Shown one piece after another: positions 55,531 through 64,000 of a stretch of 64,000 bases of DNA (the stretch's first letter is position 1; every line of letters begins with the position of its first letter). Source of the DNA: Pelagicoccus sp. SDUM812003 (GTDB taxonomy: Bacteria; Verrucomicrobiota; Verrucomicrobiia; Opitutales; Opitutaceae); contig NZ_JARXHY010000004.1 in NCBI RefSeq assembly GCF_031127815.1, positions 1-64,000 of the forward strand, written 5' to 3'. The notes below the pieces were generated by a model, which worked only from the letters and a program-made list of their open reading frames with translations, had not been told where the DNA came from and made no database searches. Made by a program: the position numbers and the translations under genes.

Positions 55531-56976
55531 TCAGAGCTGGATGCCCACCTGATCGAGCGTGCTGCCTTTGACCTGATAGTAGCGGGCCACGGCGATGTTG
55601 TAGTTGGCGATCGCCTCCAGCTCGCGGACCTGAGCGGCGGTGAGGTCTTCCTGAGCTTCGAGCACGAAATAGGCGGTGCTTTGGCCGAGGTTGAGTTTGC
55701 GTTCCTCCGCCTCCAAGGACCTTTCGGCGAATTCGCGGCCTTCGCGCGCCAGCTGGCGGCTCTGGGCCTCCGTGCGGATGCGGCGAGCCGCGTTGTCCAG
55801 TTGGATCGCGATGGACTGCTTGAGCTGCTGTTCGACCAGGTGGGCCCGGTCGTTGAACAAGCTGGCGCTGGCCCGTTGGGCGCGACCGGTGATGTTCAGC
55901 AAGGGGCGACTGAAGATGACGCCCACGAAGAGATCGTCCTCCGCGTCAGCCAGACCCTTGTAGCTGCTGGTGAAGGAATCGTTGAAGGAGGTGCGGAAAT
56001 AGCGAGCCGTGAGGTCGAGCTGCGGGAGCGCTTGGCTGTGGCCCGCTTTGACCTGGATCTCGGCCTTCTGGATTTCGATGAGGGACTGCAGGTAGTCCGG
56101 GCGATTGAGCAGAGCGTATCCAAAATCCTCTTTCAAGTCGCCGCTCCAAGGCGTGGGCTCGGGGATCTCGCCAACCGTGACCTGCCATTCCACCAGGGCG
56201 ATCGACTCGTTGGATACGAAACGCTTCAGTTCGTTGAGGGCTTCGTAGTAGAGGCGCTCCTGCTGGACGACATTCGCTTCGCGTTGGGAGAGTCGAGTCT
56301 CCGCGACCTCTACCCCGCGGGCTTCCACCGTGCCCAGTTCCGCCCGCTTGCGGGTGTCCTCGACGAGCTTTCGTCCCAGTTCGCGGCTCTGTTCGGCGAC
56401 GCGCAGGGAGTCCTTGCGCAGGGCGACCTGGTTGTAGAGCGTGATGGCGTTGGTGACGGTGGCGATCGCCTGAAGCTTGAAGGATTGCTCGGTTTGCTCG
56501 TAGTCGCGCTTGGCGATGCGCAGGCGGCGCAGGCTTTCCGCTCCCCCGAAGTTTTTCAGCAAGGGCTGGTTGAGAGCGATGCCCGCGTTGGTGGCGTAGG
56601 CGTCGCCGAACTCGTTTTCAAATTTCCCGGTCGCCGCGTCGAGCACCACGTTTCCCCCTGTTGGAAGATTCTGCGAAATGGAGGCGCTGGTGACGTGTCC
56701 CTCCTGGCTATTGAAGGACGAGGCGGCTCCTCCTCCGCCTCCCAAGGCACCGTCGGAGTGTCTGGCGCTCACGGCGGGGTCCCAGTAGCCCGCGTTCGCT
56801 CTCGCGGTCTGACGAGCGATGTCTCGATCGATCTCCACGATACGGATTTGGAAGTCGCGCTGGAGAGCGAGCTGGATGAGGCTCTCTAGGCCGATGGTAT
56901 CGGTCTCTTCGGCGCTTGAAGCGCTTGCGGCGATCGCGAGGGACGCGAGAGTGACGATGAGGCGTTTGGGAAGCAT
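55531..56976 (-). CDS. TolC-family outer-membrane efflux protein
   Basis: 481 aa from the ATG at 56974-56976, which begins the signal peptide MLPKRLIVTLASLAIAASASSA; an ATG 33 nt upstream is also in frame. The two repeated OEP domains are present (IGLESLIQLALQRDFQI...; the LLNRPDYLQSLIEIQKAEIQVK... second repeat), with long coiled-coil helices. It forms the outer-membrane exit duct for the ABC and adaptor proteins encoded just upstream. Confidence 0.92.
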   Translation of the reverse strand: MLPKRLIVTLASLAIAASASSAEETDTIGLESLIQLALQRDFQIRIVEIDRDIARQTARANAGYWDPAVSARHSDGALGGGGGAASSFNSQEGHVTSASISQNLPTGGNVVLDAATGKFENEFGDAYATNAGIALNQPLLKNFGGAESLRRLRIAKRDYEQTEQSFKLQAIATVTNAITLYNQVALRKDSLRVAEQSRELGRKLVEDTRKRAELGTVEARGVEVAETRLSQREANVVQQERLYYEALNELKRFVSNESIALVEWQVTVGEIPEPTPWSGDLKEDFGYALLNRPDYLQSLIEIQKAEIQVKAGHSQALPQLDLTARYFRTSFNDSFTSSYKGLADAEDDLFVGVIFSRPLLNITGRAQRASASLFNDRAHLVEQQLKQSIAIQLDNAARRIRTEAQSRQLAREGREFAERSLEAEERKLNLGQSTAYFVLEAQEDLTAAQVRELEAIANYNIAVARYYQVKGSTLDQVGIQL

Positions 56977-57016
56977 GGCGAAATGAAGGGGATGATGAGG
57001 AAGGGGCATCTGGCAC

Positions 57017-59461
57017 CTATTCTTCTCGAAGGCAGTTTGCGAGATTGGCGCTGATGACTTCGCGGGCGGGAGTGAACAAGGCGATGGCCGCGATGGCGGT
57101 GGTGACGAGAACGGGGATAACGTAGTTCAGAATCGCGACGTTGAATCCGCCCAAGGCTTGGCTGATCACGCTGACCAGGGCCCAACCGAGCAAGGCGCCC
57201 AGGCCGATGCCGATGGCGATCTGAGCGGCCCCCAGTCGCAGGACCTGCTTCATGATGGTGGCGGAGTTCGCCCCAAGGGCTTGGCGAATGCCAAACTCTT
57301 GGAAGCGCTGGCGTACTGAGAAATCCATTACGCCGTAGACGCCGATGGAAGCGAGGGCGAGCGCCGCGATGCCGAAGAGACCGAACATGTTTCGGAAGAA
57401 GAGAGGGCCGAAATTGGCGTCCTTGACCGCTTGAGCGACAGTCTTGACGCGGTACAAGGCGATGCTGGGATCGATGTCGTAGAGGACGGCTCTGATCAGG
57501 TTCGCTTGGGCGGTCGGGTTGCCGGATGACTTGGCGAAGACGGTGACGGAATCCTGCGGGGCGGAGCTCATGGGGCGATAGACGCCGCCGAGCTCCTCGT
57601 CGTCGCGCGGTCCGGGGCCTGCCATTTTGGTGTCGGGCACCACGCCCACGATCGTCAGCCAGGGGAAATCGTCCTGCCAGACATCGCGGATCTGCTTGCC
57701 GACCGGGTTTTCGTCCGGCCAGAGCCGCTTGGCCAATGGCTGGTTGATGACGCAGACGTTCTGGGCGTTTTCGCCTTGATCGGTGAACTCGAAGCCGCGT
57801 CCGTAAAGGATCGGGATGCCGAGAAGGTCGAAGTAGTTGTCGGAGACGATCTCGTGACGGGCCCGGATGAAGTCGTCGGCCGTTTCCTGCTGCATGCCTT
57901 GCACCTCCCAACGGGAATTCCAGTTGAATAGCATGTCGATAGAGGTGGTGAATCCGATGCCCTGCAAGCCTTGCGTATTCTCGAGCCGGGCCTGGATGCG
58001 GGCCAACAGCTCCGCGTTTCCGGCGTCACCGCCGGTGGTCTCCGGCAGATCGAAACGAGCGGACATCATGCCGCTAGGATCGTAGGGAGGCTTGAAGACT
58101 GCGGTATCCTGCGCGGTGCTGACCATGGTGGAGGTGGTGATCAGCAAACCGCAGGAGACGCAGAGCTGAAAGAGGGCCAGCAGCTTGCTGAACAGGCCGA
58201 TCTTCAGTCCGGTGGAGCCGCGGGAATTGTCTTTTAGGATGTCGTTTACGTTGGCTCGGGACGCCTTGATGGCCGGGATGATGCTGGCGACGAGGCTGGC
58301 GAACAGGGTGATGAGCGATAGCAGGCCGACAACTTGAAGGTCCACATCCATATTCATCCACTCCGGAGCGTTGGCTTCCTCCGCTTCGGCGATCCACGCC
58401 CAAGTGGCCTTGGAGGACCAGATCGTGATCACCAAGCCTAGCAGTCCGCCAATGATGGCGAGAGAGAAGCCCTCCACGATCATTTGACCGACCAATCTGC
58501 CGCGATTGCCTCCGAGCGAGGAGCGTATGGCCAGCTCCTTCACCCGGTGCGTCGCCCTGGAGAGGGTGAGGTTTGCCACATTCGTGCAGGCGATCAGCAG
58601 GACGAGCAGCGAACAGATGAACATGAGGTAGAACATGCGCTTCATCTCCTTGCCCAGGTAGACGCTCGACATGGGTTCCATTTGAAAGGAAACGTAGCCT
58701 GTATTGCTTTCTGGATACGCTTTTTCGAATCGCTTGGCGATCGTGTTGAGTTCGATCAAGGCGGATGCAGGCGTGTATTCAGGTTTCAGTTGTCCGATGA
58801 CGAAAAGCTGATCGCCTTCGCCGCGTTTCATCGCCAAGGGATCGAGCGATTCCACCACCCAGATGTCGTTTTGGCTGGGGAAGTCGACGTCCTTGCCTGC
58901 AACTCCGATGATGAGAATCGGCTCGCCGTTTACGGTGAGGTAGTCGCCGACGATGGAATCGCGACCTTCGAGTTGGTTTCGCCACAGGTGGTCGGAGATG
59001 ACAGCCTTCTTTTCGGAGCCAGGCAGGTCGTCTCCTTCTTGAAAGAATCGGCCGAGCTGAGGTTTCAAGGTGAGCGCATCGAAGTATTCCGCTGAAACGA
59101 AGCTGCCGGAGAAGCGCTCCGCGTAGTCGTCTACAACGATGGAAAAGGTCTGTCCTCTCTGGGAAGCGAGGTGTTGAAACACGTCTTGCTGGTCGTGCAA
59201 CTCGCGAAAATCGCGATAGCGAAGGTTCGGCGTTTGAGTGCCGCTCTTCCAAAGGTGCTTGGTGGACTCGTCCCACGAGAGGGTTTGCGTCGTGTCGAAG
59301 TCGATGTCCTTGGGGTGGGCGCGAACCACTCCGAAGATGAGTGTAAGCATCAGGCCGACCAAGCCGAGGCCGACGGCGTAGGCGACCACTGCGAGTATGG
59401 CGCTGCCGGGATTCTTCCGTATTTGTCGGAGACCTACAATGAAATCGTTTGCGAATGACAT
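57017..59461 (-). CDS. MacB-type/ADOP-like ABC transporter permease
   Basis: 814 aa. Two FtsX-like modules of four helices each, with large periplasmic MacB_PCD domains between; the first helix is near residues 17-45 (PGSAILAVVAYAVGLGLVGLML), and ELAIRSSLGGNRGRLVGQMIVEG is the FtsX coupling helix, repeated as EFGIRQALGANSATIMKQVLRLG. Two modules in one chain matches the acidobacterial-type duplicated permeases. Works with the separate ATPase (59584-60297) to drive efflux. Confidence 0.9.
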   Translation of the reverse strand: MSFANDFIVGLRQIRKNPGSAILAVVAYAVGLGLVGLMLTLIFGVVRAHPKDIDFDTTQTLSWDESTKHLWKSGTQTPNLRYRDFRELHDQQDVFQHLASQRGQTFSIVVDDYAERFSGSFVSAEYFDALTLKPQLGRFFQEGDDLPGSEKKAVISDHLWRNQLEGRDSIVGDYLTVNGEPILIIGVAGKDVDFPSQNDIWVVESLDPLAMKRGEGDQLFVIGQLKPEYTPASALIELNTIAKRFEKAYPESNTGYVSFQMEPMSSVYLGKEMKRMFYLMFICSLLVLLIACTNVANLTLSRATHRVKELAIRSSLGGNRGRLVGQMIVEGFSLAIIGGLLGLVITIWSSKATWAWIAEAEEANAPEWMNMDVDLQVVGLLSLITLFASLVASIIPAIKASRANVNDILKDNSRGSTGLKIGLFSKLLALFQLCVSCGLLITTSTMVSTAQDTAVFKPPYDPSGMMSARFDLPETTGGDAGNAELLARIQARLENTQGLQGIGFTTSIDMLFNWNSRWEVQGMQQETADDFIRARHEIVSDNYFDLLGIPILYGRGFEFTDQGENAQNVCVINQPLAKRLWPDENPVGKQIRDVWQDDFPWLTIVGVVPDTKMAGPGPRDDEELGGVYRPMSSAPQDSVTVFAKSSGNPTAQANLIRAVLYDIDPSIALYRVKTVAQAVKDANFGPLFFRNMFGLFGIAALALASIGVYGVMDFSVRQRFQEFGIRQALGANSATIMKQVLRLGAAQIAIGIGLGALLGWALVSVISQALGGFNVAILNYVIPVLVTTAIAAIALFTPAREVISANLANCLREE

Positions 59462-59502
59462 GGAAAGGAGAGGGGAGCTTTGGTTTGGGCATGACGTTCC
59501 GA

Positions 59503-59532
59503 GGTAGCGGCCGTACGGATACGGCCACTACC
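59503..59532. repeat. Palindromic intergenic element
   Basis: GGTAG-C-GGCCGTA-CGGA-TACGGCC-A-CTACC: two paired stems with a single mismatch, between the ABC permease and ATPase genes. It may be a REP-like dispersed unit. Confidence 0.45.
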
Positions 59533-59583
59533 GATTGCAGAACGTAGAGTGAGAAGGGGTTCGACGATGAACCCAGAAATGGT

Positions 59584-60297
59584 TTAGGCGGTGGCGACCG
59601 CTTTGGCTCTCACCGTTTCGTCGACGATCTTGCCGTCGAACAGGTGCACGATGCGTGACGCGATCTCGTTGTATCGCTCGTCGTGAGTGACCATGCAGAT
59701 CGTGGCGCCTTCGTTGTTCAGGTCCTGCAGCATCTGCATGACCATGGCGCCGTTTTTGGAGTCGAGGTTCCCTGTGGGCTCGTCGGCGAGCAGGATGCGC
59801 GGGGAGCCTCCAAGGGCGCGGGCCACGGCGACGCGCTGCTGCTGGCCGCCGGAAAGCTGATGCGGGTAGTGGCTTTGGCGGTGGGACATTTGGACCTTTT
59901 CCAGAGCCTCCATGACGCGGCTTTTGCGATCCGCTGACTTGAGGCCGCGGTAGATGAGCGGGAGCTCCACGTTTTCGTAGACCGTGAGATCGCCGATCAG
60001 GTTGAAACTTTGGAAAATGAAGCCTACATCCAGATTACGGATACGCGAGCGTTCGTTGTTGTCGAGCGTGGCCACCTGGCGTCCAGCCAGGGTGTAGGAA
60101 CCGTCCGATGGGGAATCCAGCAGTCCGAGGATGGAGAGAAGGGTCGACTTCCCGCAACCGGACGGCCCGCTGATGGAAAGGAACTCTCCCTCGTTTATGT
60201 CGAGGTTGATGTCGGAGAGGGCGTGCGTTTCGATCTCGTCGGTCAGAAAGACTTTCGAGATATTTTCGAGGTGGATGAGAGCTTGGTTGTCGGACAT
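59584..60297 (-). CDS. ABC transporter ATP-binding protein (LolD/MacB type)
   Basis: 237 aa. Walker [11 protein letters not shown]-loop FIFQSFNLI, signature LSGGQQQR, Walker [14 protein letters not shown]-loop THDE. The LolD/MacB-like FIFQSFNL and LDS motifs distinguish it from importers. Energises the permease encoded 122 bp downstream. Confidence 0.95.
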   Translation of the reverse strand: MSDNQALIHLENISKVFLTDEIETHALSDINLDINEGEFLSISGPSGCGKSTLLSILGLLDSPSDGSYTLAGRQVATLDNNERSRIRNLDVGFIFQSFNLIGDLTVYENVELPLIYRGLKSADRKSRVMEALEKVQMSHRQSHYPHQLSGGQQQRVAVARALGGSPRILLADEPTGNLDSKNGAMVMQMLQDLNNEGATICMVTHDERYNEIASRIVHLFDGKIVDETVRAKAVATA

Positions 60298-60348
60298 GGT
60301 GAGTCTAGGGTTCTGGATGTTCTATGCTAGGATTTAAGGTGTAGAGAT

Positions 60349-61602
60349 TTATTGGATACGGATCTTGTCGTGAGTGTCCCATTCGCTCATGTCGTTGAGC
60401 ACGACTTCGTCGCCTGGCTGGAGACCTTCCACGACTTCGATCTGGTTGACGGACGCTTTGCCGTAGACGACTGGCACGCGCAGGGCGAAATCGCTTTCGG
60501 GCTGGAGCTTGAAGATGGTCATCTGCGCGTCCGGTCGGCTGGAGGCGGGGCGTTTGACCTTGATCACGTTTGCCAGCCGTTCGAATTCTACCACGCCTTC
60601 GACGGTCAGGTCGGGGCGGGCTCCTTCGGGCAGGCGTTCGGTGAAGCGAATGTCGACTGCGACGGTGCCGTTTTCCACGTTGGGATCGACGCGTGATATG
60701 GCGCCGCGAACTTTGCCGTTGCGGGTGTCGACCACGGCTGGGAGGCCGATGCTGAGATCCTTGGCGTTGATCTCGGCGATGCGAACCACGGCTTTCAGGT
60801 TTTTGGGATCGGCGACCTGTGAAAGGTTTTGACCGATGCCGACCTGCATACCCTCTTCGACCGTCTGCTTTTGCAGCACGCCTGCCACTCCGGCTACCAC
60901 GGTGAGGCCTTCGAACTGGTCGCGCAGAAGGTCGAATCGGGCTTTTGCTTGGTTGACCTGGGCTTTCCTGGCGGAGAGCTGGGTATCCAAATTTCTTTCG
61001 CTGAACTCGAGGCGCTGGCGTTCGATATCCAGCCGGGTGGTCAGCTGTTCGTGCCGGAGGAGCGAGCGGCGCATTTGCAGATCGGATACGAGCCCCTCCT
61101 TGTTGAGCTCGGTATCGATCTCGGCGTCCAAGGCGGCCTCCTTTTGCTGGGCTTCGAGCTGAGCGAGATTGGAGCGAAGCTGGAGAATGTTGTTCTGCAG
61201 CTGGACGTCGTAAGTGACGTAGTCCGCTTGCGCCGCCTCGTAGGCGAGCTTGGCGTCGAGCGCTTGCTGTTCCAGCGTGGGGTTGCTCAGGATCATGATT
61301 GCGGTATCCGGTTCGACCCAGGCGCCAGGGCGCACGATGATCTGCTCCACGCGACCGCTGGTTTCGGAAGCGATCCAGCGAAAGTCCTCGGGCACCAAGG
61401 TGCCGATGCCGCGCGCTTCTCGCATCATCTCGCCTTGCTCGACGTGGCCGAGCCAAACGCGGTCGTGCTCCACGGTGGGGGTGGAGACGTCGAGAGTGCT
61501 CAACCACCAGGCGCCGGCGGCGATCGCCACTACGGCGATGCCAGCAGAGATGATCTGCTTGCGGCGCTTCTTTTGTTTCAGGTCTTTTCTAACAATGTCC
61601 AT
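60349..61602 (-). CDS. HlyD-family periplasmic adaptor
   Basis: 417 aa. N-terminal membrane anchor (QIISAGIAVVAIAAGAWWL), lipoyl/biotinyl-like half motifs (ETSGRVEQIIVRPGAWVEPDTAIMIL and LTVVAGVAGVLQKQTVEEGMQVGIG), long coiled-coil hairpin (LDAKLAYEAAQADYV to LLRDQFEG) and a beta-barrel/membrane-proximal end. It links the inner-membrane transporter to the TolC homologue. First of the four transporter genes. Confidence 0.93.
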   Translation of the reverse strand: MDIVRKDLKQKKRRKQIISAGIAVVAIAAGAWWLSTLDVSTPTVEHDRVWLGHVEQGEMMREARGIGTLVPEDFRWIASETSGRVEQIIVRPGAWVEPDTAIMILSNPTLEQQALDAKLAYEAAQADYVTYDVQLQNNILQLRSNLAQLEAQQKEAALDAEIDTELNKEGLVSDLQMRRSLLRHEQLTTRLDIERQRLEFSERNLDTQLSARKAQVNQAKARFDLLRDQFEGLTVVAGVAGVLQKQTVEEGMQVGIGQNLSQVADPKNLKAVVRIAEINAKDLSIGLPAVVDTRNGKVRGAISRVDPNVENGTVAVDIRFTERLPEGARPDLTVEGVVEFERLANVIKVKRPASSRPDAQMTIFKLQPESDFALRVPVVYGKASVNQIEVVEGLQPGDEVVLNDMSEWDTHDKIRIQ

Positions 61603-61788
61603 GAGGGGGAAGGAGGGGGGAGGTTTGGAAGGATATAATCAGGACGTGCGCCAAGGTGGCGATCGGGTGCGTAAGGTGTTGTATAATAGAAGTATAAGAA
61701 ACTGATTATTTTCGGTCTGCGGTGGGAGCCGCCTCGCGTCCCGTTTGCGGTACGTGAGGCGTCCCGATTTTGGGACGGCGGTTTCTGT

Positions 61789-62835
61789 CTACTCGAAGAG
61801 GTTTCGGATGTCGTTGAGCAAGGTGTTTTCTTTTCGCCGTTCCTCCCAGTAGTCGATGTAGTCCTTCTGGGTGACGATGGCGAGCGGGCCTTGGTAGATG
61901 CCACCGCCGTGCTCGAGATCGTAGACGCGGACCGCGATGGTGTTTTGCTGCGTTAGCAGGGAAGCGGGAAAGTAGTAGTTTCGCAGGTGGTTGTAGGCTC
62001 GTGTGCTGGGCTGCTCGAAATCGCCGGTTGCTCCGATGAGCTCGCCGTTGAGGTAGACTTGATCCATGTCGTCGATCTTTCCCAGCAGCATCACCATCTG
62101 GCCCTGCAGCTCTCCGGGATCGACGGAAAACGTTTTGCGATACCAGCCGATGCCGTCGTAGTCCTTGTATCCAAAATCATCCCACAGGCTAGGGACGGTG
62201 ACGATCTGAAAGTCGGTGGTGTCGGTTTCAGGCTGGGCCCATTCGAGATTGTCTCCGGCTCGGAAGAGCCACTTGCCTTCGAGATTGGCTGTGATCGCAG
62301 GCATGCGCGATTCGTAGATGCCGACGCGGCCGGAGCGGATGCCGCCTTCCTGCTCTCCATCGTAGACGCGTACCGCGAGAACGTTTTCGCCATCAGGGTT
62401 CAGCAGGTCCTTGGAGATCGGGTAGGCGCGACCCTGTCCCCAGGCGGTTTTGTAGTGAGGCGGAAACATTCCTAGACCTCCGACGAGCGTGCCGTTGAGG
62501 TAAGCTTCGTCCGCATCATCGATTTCGCCGAGCGCCACGAAGAGCTGGCCGGTCGTGTTTTTTGGGGTCTTGAAGGAGACGCGGTACCAGGCGAAACCAT
62601 CGTAGTGTCGGTAGCCTTCGCGCTCCCAGGCGTTTGGCACGCTAATCTTTCCCCAGTCGCGATCATCGAAGGCCGGGTCTGCCCATGCGGGGTCGTCGCC
62701 GACGGAAAACTTCCATTCGCGGGGAAAGCGCAGCACGCGATCGCTGTGGCGCGTGTCGCACATGACGTTTTCGTTGGCCAGCGAGCTGGAGGTGAAGGCG
62801 ATGGAGATGAAAGCGAGAGAGAGGAAGCGTTTCAT
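61789..62835 (-). CDS. Exported protein with two tandem sugar-binding-like jelly rolls
   Basis: 348 aa. Signal peptide (MKRFLSLAFISIAFTSSSLA), then two homologous halves (about residues 30-175 and 185-335), each with the GH2 N-terminal pattern: W.f..GD...WA.P..dd..w..i.VP..We..GY..YDG..WYR..F. Both halves contain the AWYR/GWYR and AVRVYDxExGGGI blocks. There is no catalytic barrel. Probably a carbohydrate-binding or scaffold protein rather than an enzyme. It is upstream of the efflux genes on the same strand. Confidence 0.7.
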   Translation of the reverse strand: MKRFLSLAFISIAFTSSSLANENVMCDTRHSDRVLRFPREWKFSVGDDPAWADPAFDDRDWGKISVPNAWEREGYRHYDGFAWYRVSFKTPKNTTGQLFVALGEIDDADEAYLNGTLVGGLGMFPPHYKTAWGQGRAYPISKDLLNPDGENVLAVRVYDGEQEGGIRSGRVGIYESRMPAITANLEGKWLFRAGDNLEWAQPETDTTDFQIVTVPSLWDDFGYKDYDGIGWYRKTFSVDPGELQGQMVMLLGKIDDMDQVYLNGELIGATGDFEQPSTRAYNHLRNYYFPASLLTQQNTIAVRVYDLEHGGGIYQGPLAIVTQKDYIDYWEERRKENTLLNDIRNLFE

Positions 62836-62965
62836 GATTGTTTGCTTATACCGCGGCGATGCGGCAACGGTTACAGAATTTACTGATTGCGGCTTGGAGG
62901 ACTGGGGGAAACGCGCAAGGGCGATGCCGTCGCGCCCTGCGTGAGCGAGCAGGGCTGGGGTGGGT

Positions 62966-64000
62966 CTAGGCTCGCTTGAGGGTGATGCTCGCGATGCAGC
63001 CTTGGCGATCGGTTCGGTTTTTTAGGGAAAGGGAGCCCCCGACCGCCTCCACGATTTGCTTGCTGATTGCCAGACCGATGCCGCTGCCGTTTTCCTTCGT
63101 GGTATAGAAAGGCACGAACAGGTTGTCGGGATTGGAGATGCCCGGGCCTTCGTCCTCGATGGAGATGGCGACGCTTTCCTCGCTGGACCGAGTGGAGACG
63201 CGAACGGATTTCGCTCGATGGCTGGTGGCTTCGCAGGCGTTTTTCACCAGATTGATCATAGCCTGCTCGATTTGGGAAGGATCCGCCAAGGCGTAGGGAG
63301 AGGTCGATGGCAGATCGAGCTGAACCTCTTCGGAGTAGAGCTGGCAGACTTTTCTCAGCACGTGAGAGATGCTGACTGCTCGAACGTTCGGCTCGGGCAG
63401 ACGGGCCAGCTGGGTGTAGTCCTTCATGAAGCGCACGATGTCCTCCGAACGCGTGGCGATGGTTTCCATGCCGTCGAGCAGGTCGGTCTTCGTCTCCGAA
63501 TCCATCTCGGTGGCTCGGGTGATTTTGTGCAAGGTGTTGGCCAGCGAGCTGATGGGTGCCAGCGAGTTGTTGAGCTCATGTCCCAGCACGCGGAGCAAGC
63601 GTTTCCATGACTCGCGTTCCTGCTCGCTCGAAGCCTGGGTGATGTCGGTCAGCAGGATGAGGCTATAGCGCTGGCCTTCCATGCGGAATATGCCGCGACG
63701 TCCTTCGAAGCGCCGAGAAGCGTCGCGGTAGGAGAAGCGGCTGAAATCGCTGGGTGAGTCGTCCAGGCAGAAGGCGATGCGCAGCTCGTCGACGCTGCAA
63801 TCGATGGGCGAGGCCTCCCAGTTGGTGATCGATGCGATGAGGCGGCGCGCCGCGTCGTTGGCTTGCTTGACGACGCGGTTCTGGTCGACGACGAGTATGG
63901 CCACGTCGATGTGCTCCATTATCTTGACGATGGCGGACTGGGTTTCGATGCCTGCGGTTCGGGAATGCTCCAGCAGCTCGGAGATGTAGTTGATTTCCTT
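62966..64000 (-). CDS. NtrY-like sensor histidine kinase (N-terminus outside window)
   Basis: The frame is open to position 64000, so only the C-terminal about 344 residues are visible. It begins with an SIVKIMEHIDVAILVVDQNRVVKQAN PAS domain, then HisKA with the phospho-accepting His in LLRVLGHELNNSLAPI, and HATPase_c with NLVKNACEAT, EDEGPGISNPDN and GSGIGLAIS. The GHELNNSLAP type is typical of NtrY-like kinases paired with sigma-54-dependent response regulators. The efflux operon downstream may be its target. Confidence 0.88.
   Translation of the reverse strand, partial: KEINYISELLEHSRTAGIETQSAIVKIMEHIDVAILVVDQNRVVKQANDAARRLIASITNWEASPIDCSVDELRIAFCLDDSPSDFSRFSYRDASRRFEGRRGIFRMEGQRYSLILLTDITQASSEQERESWKRLLRVLGHELNNSLAPISSLANTLHKITRATEMDSETKTDLLDGMETIATRSEDIVRFMKDYTQLARLPEPNVRAVSISHVLRKVCQLYSEEVQLDLPSTSPYALADPSQIEQAMINLVKNACEATSHRAKSVRVSTRSSEESVAISIEDEGPGISNPDNLFVPFYTTKENGSGIGLAISKQIVEAVGGSLSLKNRTDRQGCIASITLKRA

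Overview
The window looks like a chromosome segment of a free-living, GC-rich bacterium of the Verrucomicrobiota, probably Opitutales (Puniceicoccales or Pelagicoccus-like). This is inferred from gene content: a chlamydia-like class Ic ribonucleotide reductase, a GldA/GldF/GldG/DUF4340 operon, TonB-receptor/beta-helix pairs and almost no Shine-Dalgarno motifs. No 16S gene is present to prove it.

Layout. Positions 1-8213 are a mobile-integron-type cassette array: 13 attC sites (67-75 bp, mostly 73) separate 14 promoterless cassettes, all transcribed on the minus strand. Most encode small secreted, lipoprotein or membrane proteins, plus an SDR-like epimerase, a GNAT acetyltransferase, a trypsin-like protease and a TlpA-like thioredoxin. 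The attI-like end is near 8213, but no integron integrase follows; instead there is a small ORF and a decayed IS5-type transposase. 9.6-14.5 kb holds nrdA and nrdB with a pair of NrdR boxes. 14.9-23.2 kb is a minus-strand operon of an ABC/Gld-type transporter with DUF4340 and AsmA-like proteins. 23.4-27.7 kb holds a GDPD, a spermidine-synthase-like methyltransferase, a GAF histidine kinase and mnmA. 27.9-34.5 kb holds a nucleotidyltransferase, a debranching-type GH13 enzyme and the glycolytic trio gap-pgk-tpiA. 34.8-36 kb has a receiver protein and tRNA-Asp with a tandem duplication of its 3' end. 36.4-41.3 kb is a TonB receptor plus exported beta-helix protein behind Pho-box-like repeats. 42-44.7 kb is the SAM-cycle pair metK-ahcY. 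45-49.3 kb is an Lhr helicase. 49.3-52.7 kb is a phage-shock (Psp) locus with a sigma-54 promoter and divergent pspF. 53-55.5 kb has small uncharacterised envelope genes. 55.5-64 kb is a MacB-like tripartite efflux operon with a duplicated sugar-binding-fold protein and an NtrY-like kinase cut by the window end.

The most notable point is how the attC sites relate to the reading frames that run into them. Seven unrelated cassette proteins end in the same attC-encoded 13-residue tail (type NQSAHTTPASAPR). Cassettes entering attC in a frame without a stop carry attC variants that keep the hairpin paired yet create a stop codon. This suggests the recombination sites have been shaped by both folding and translation termination.
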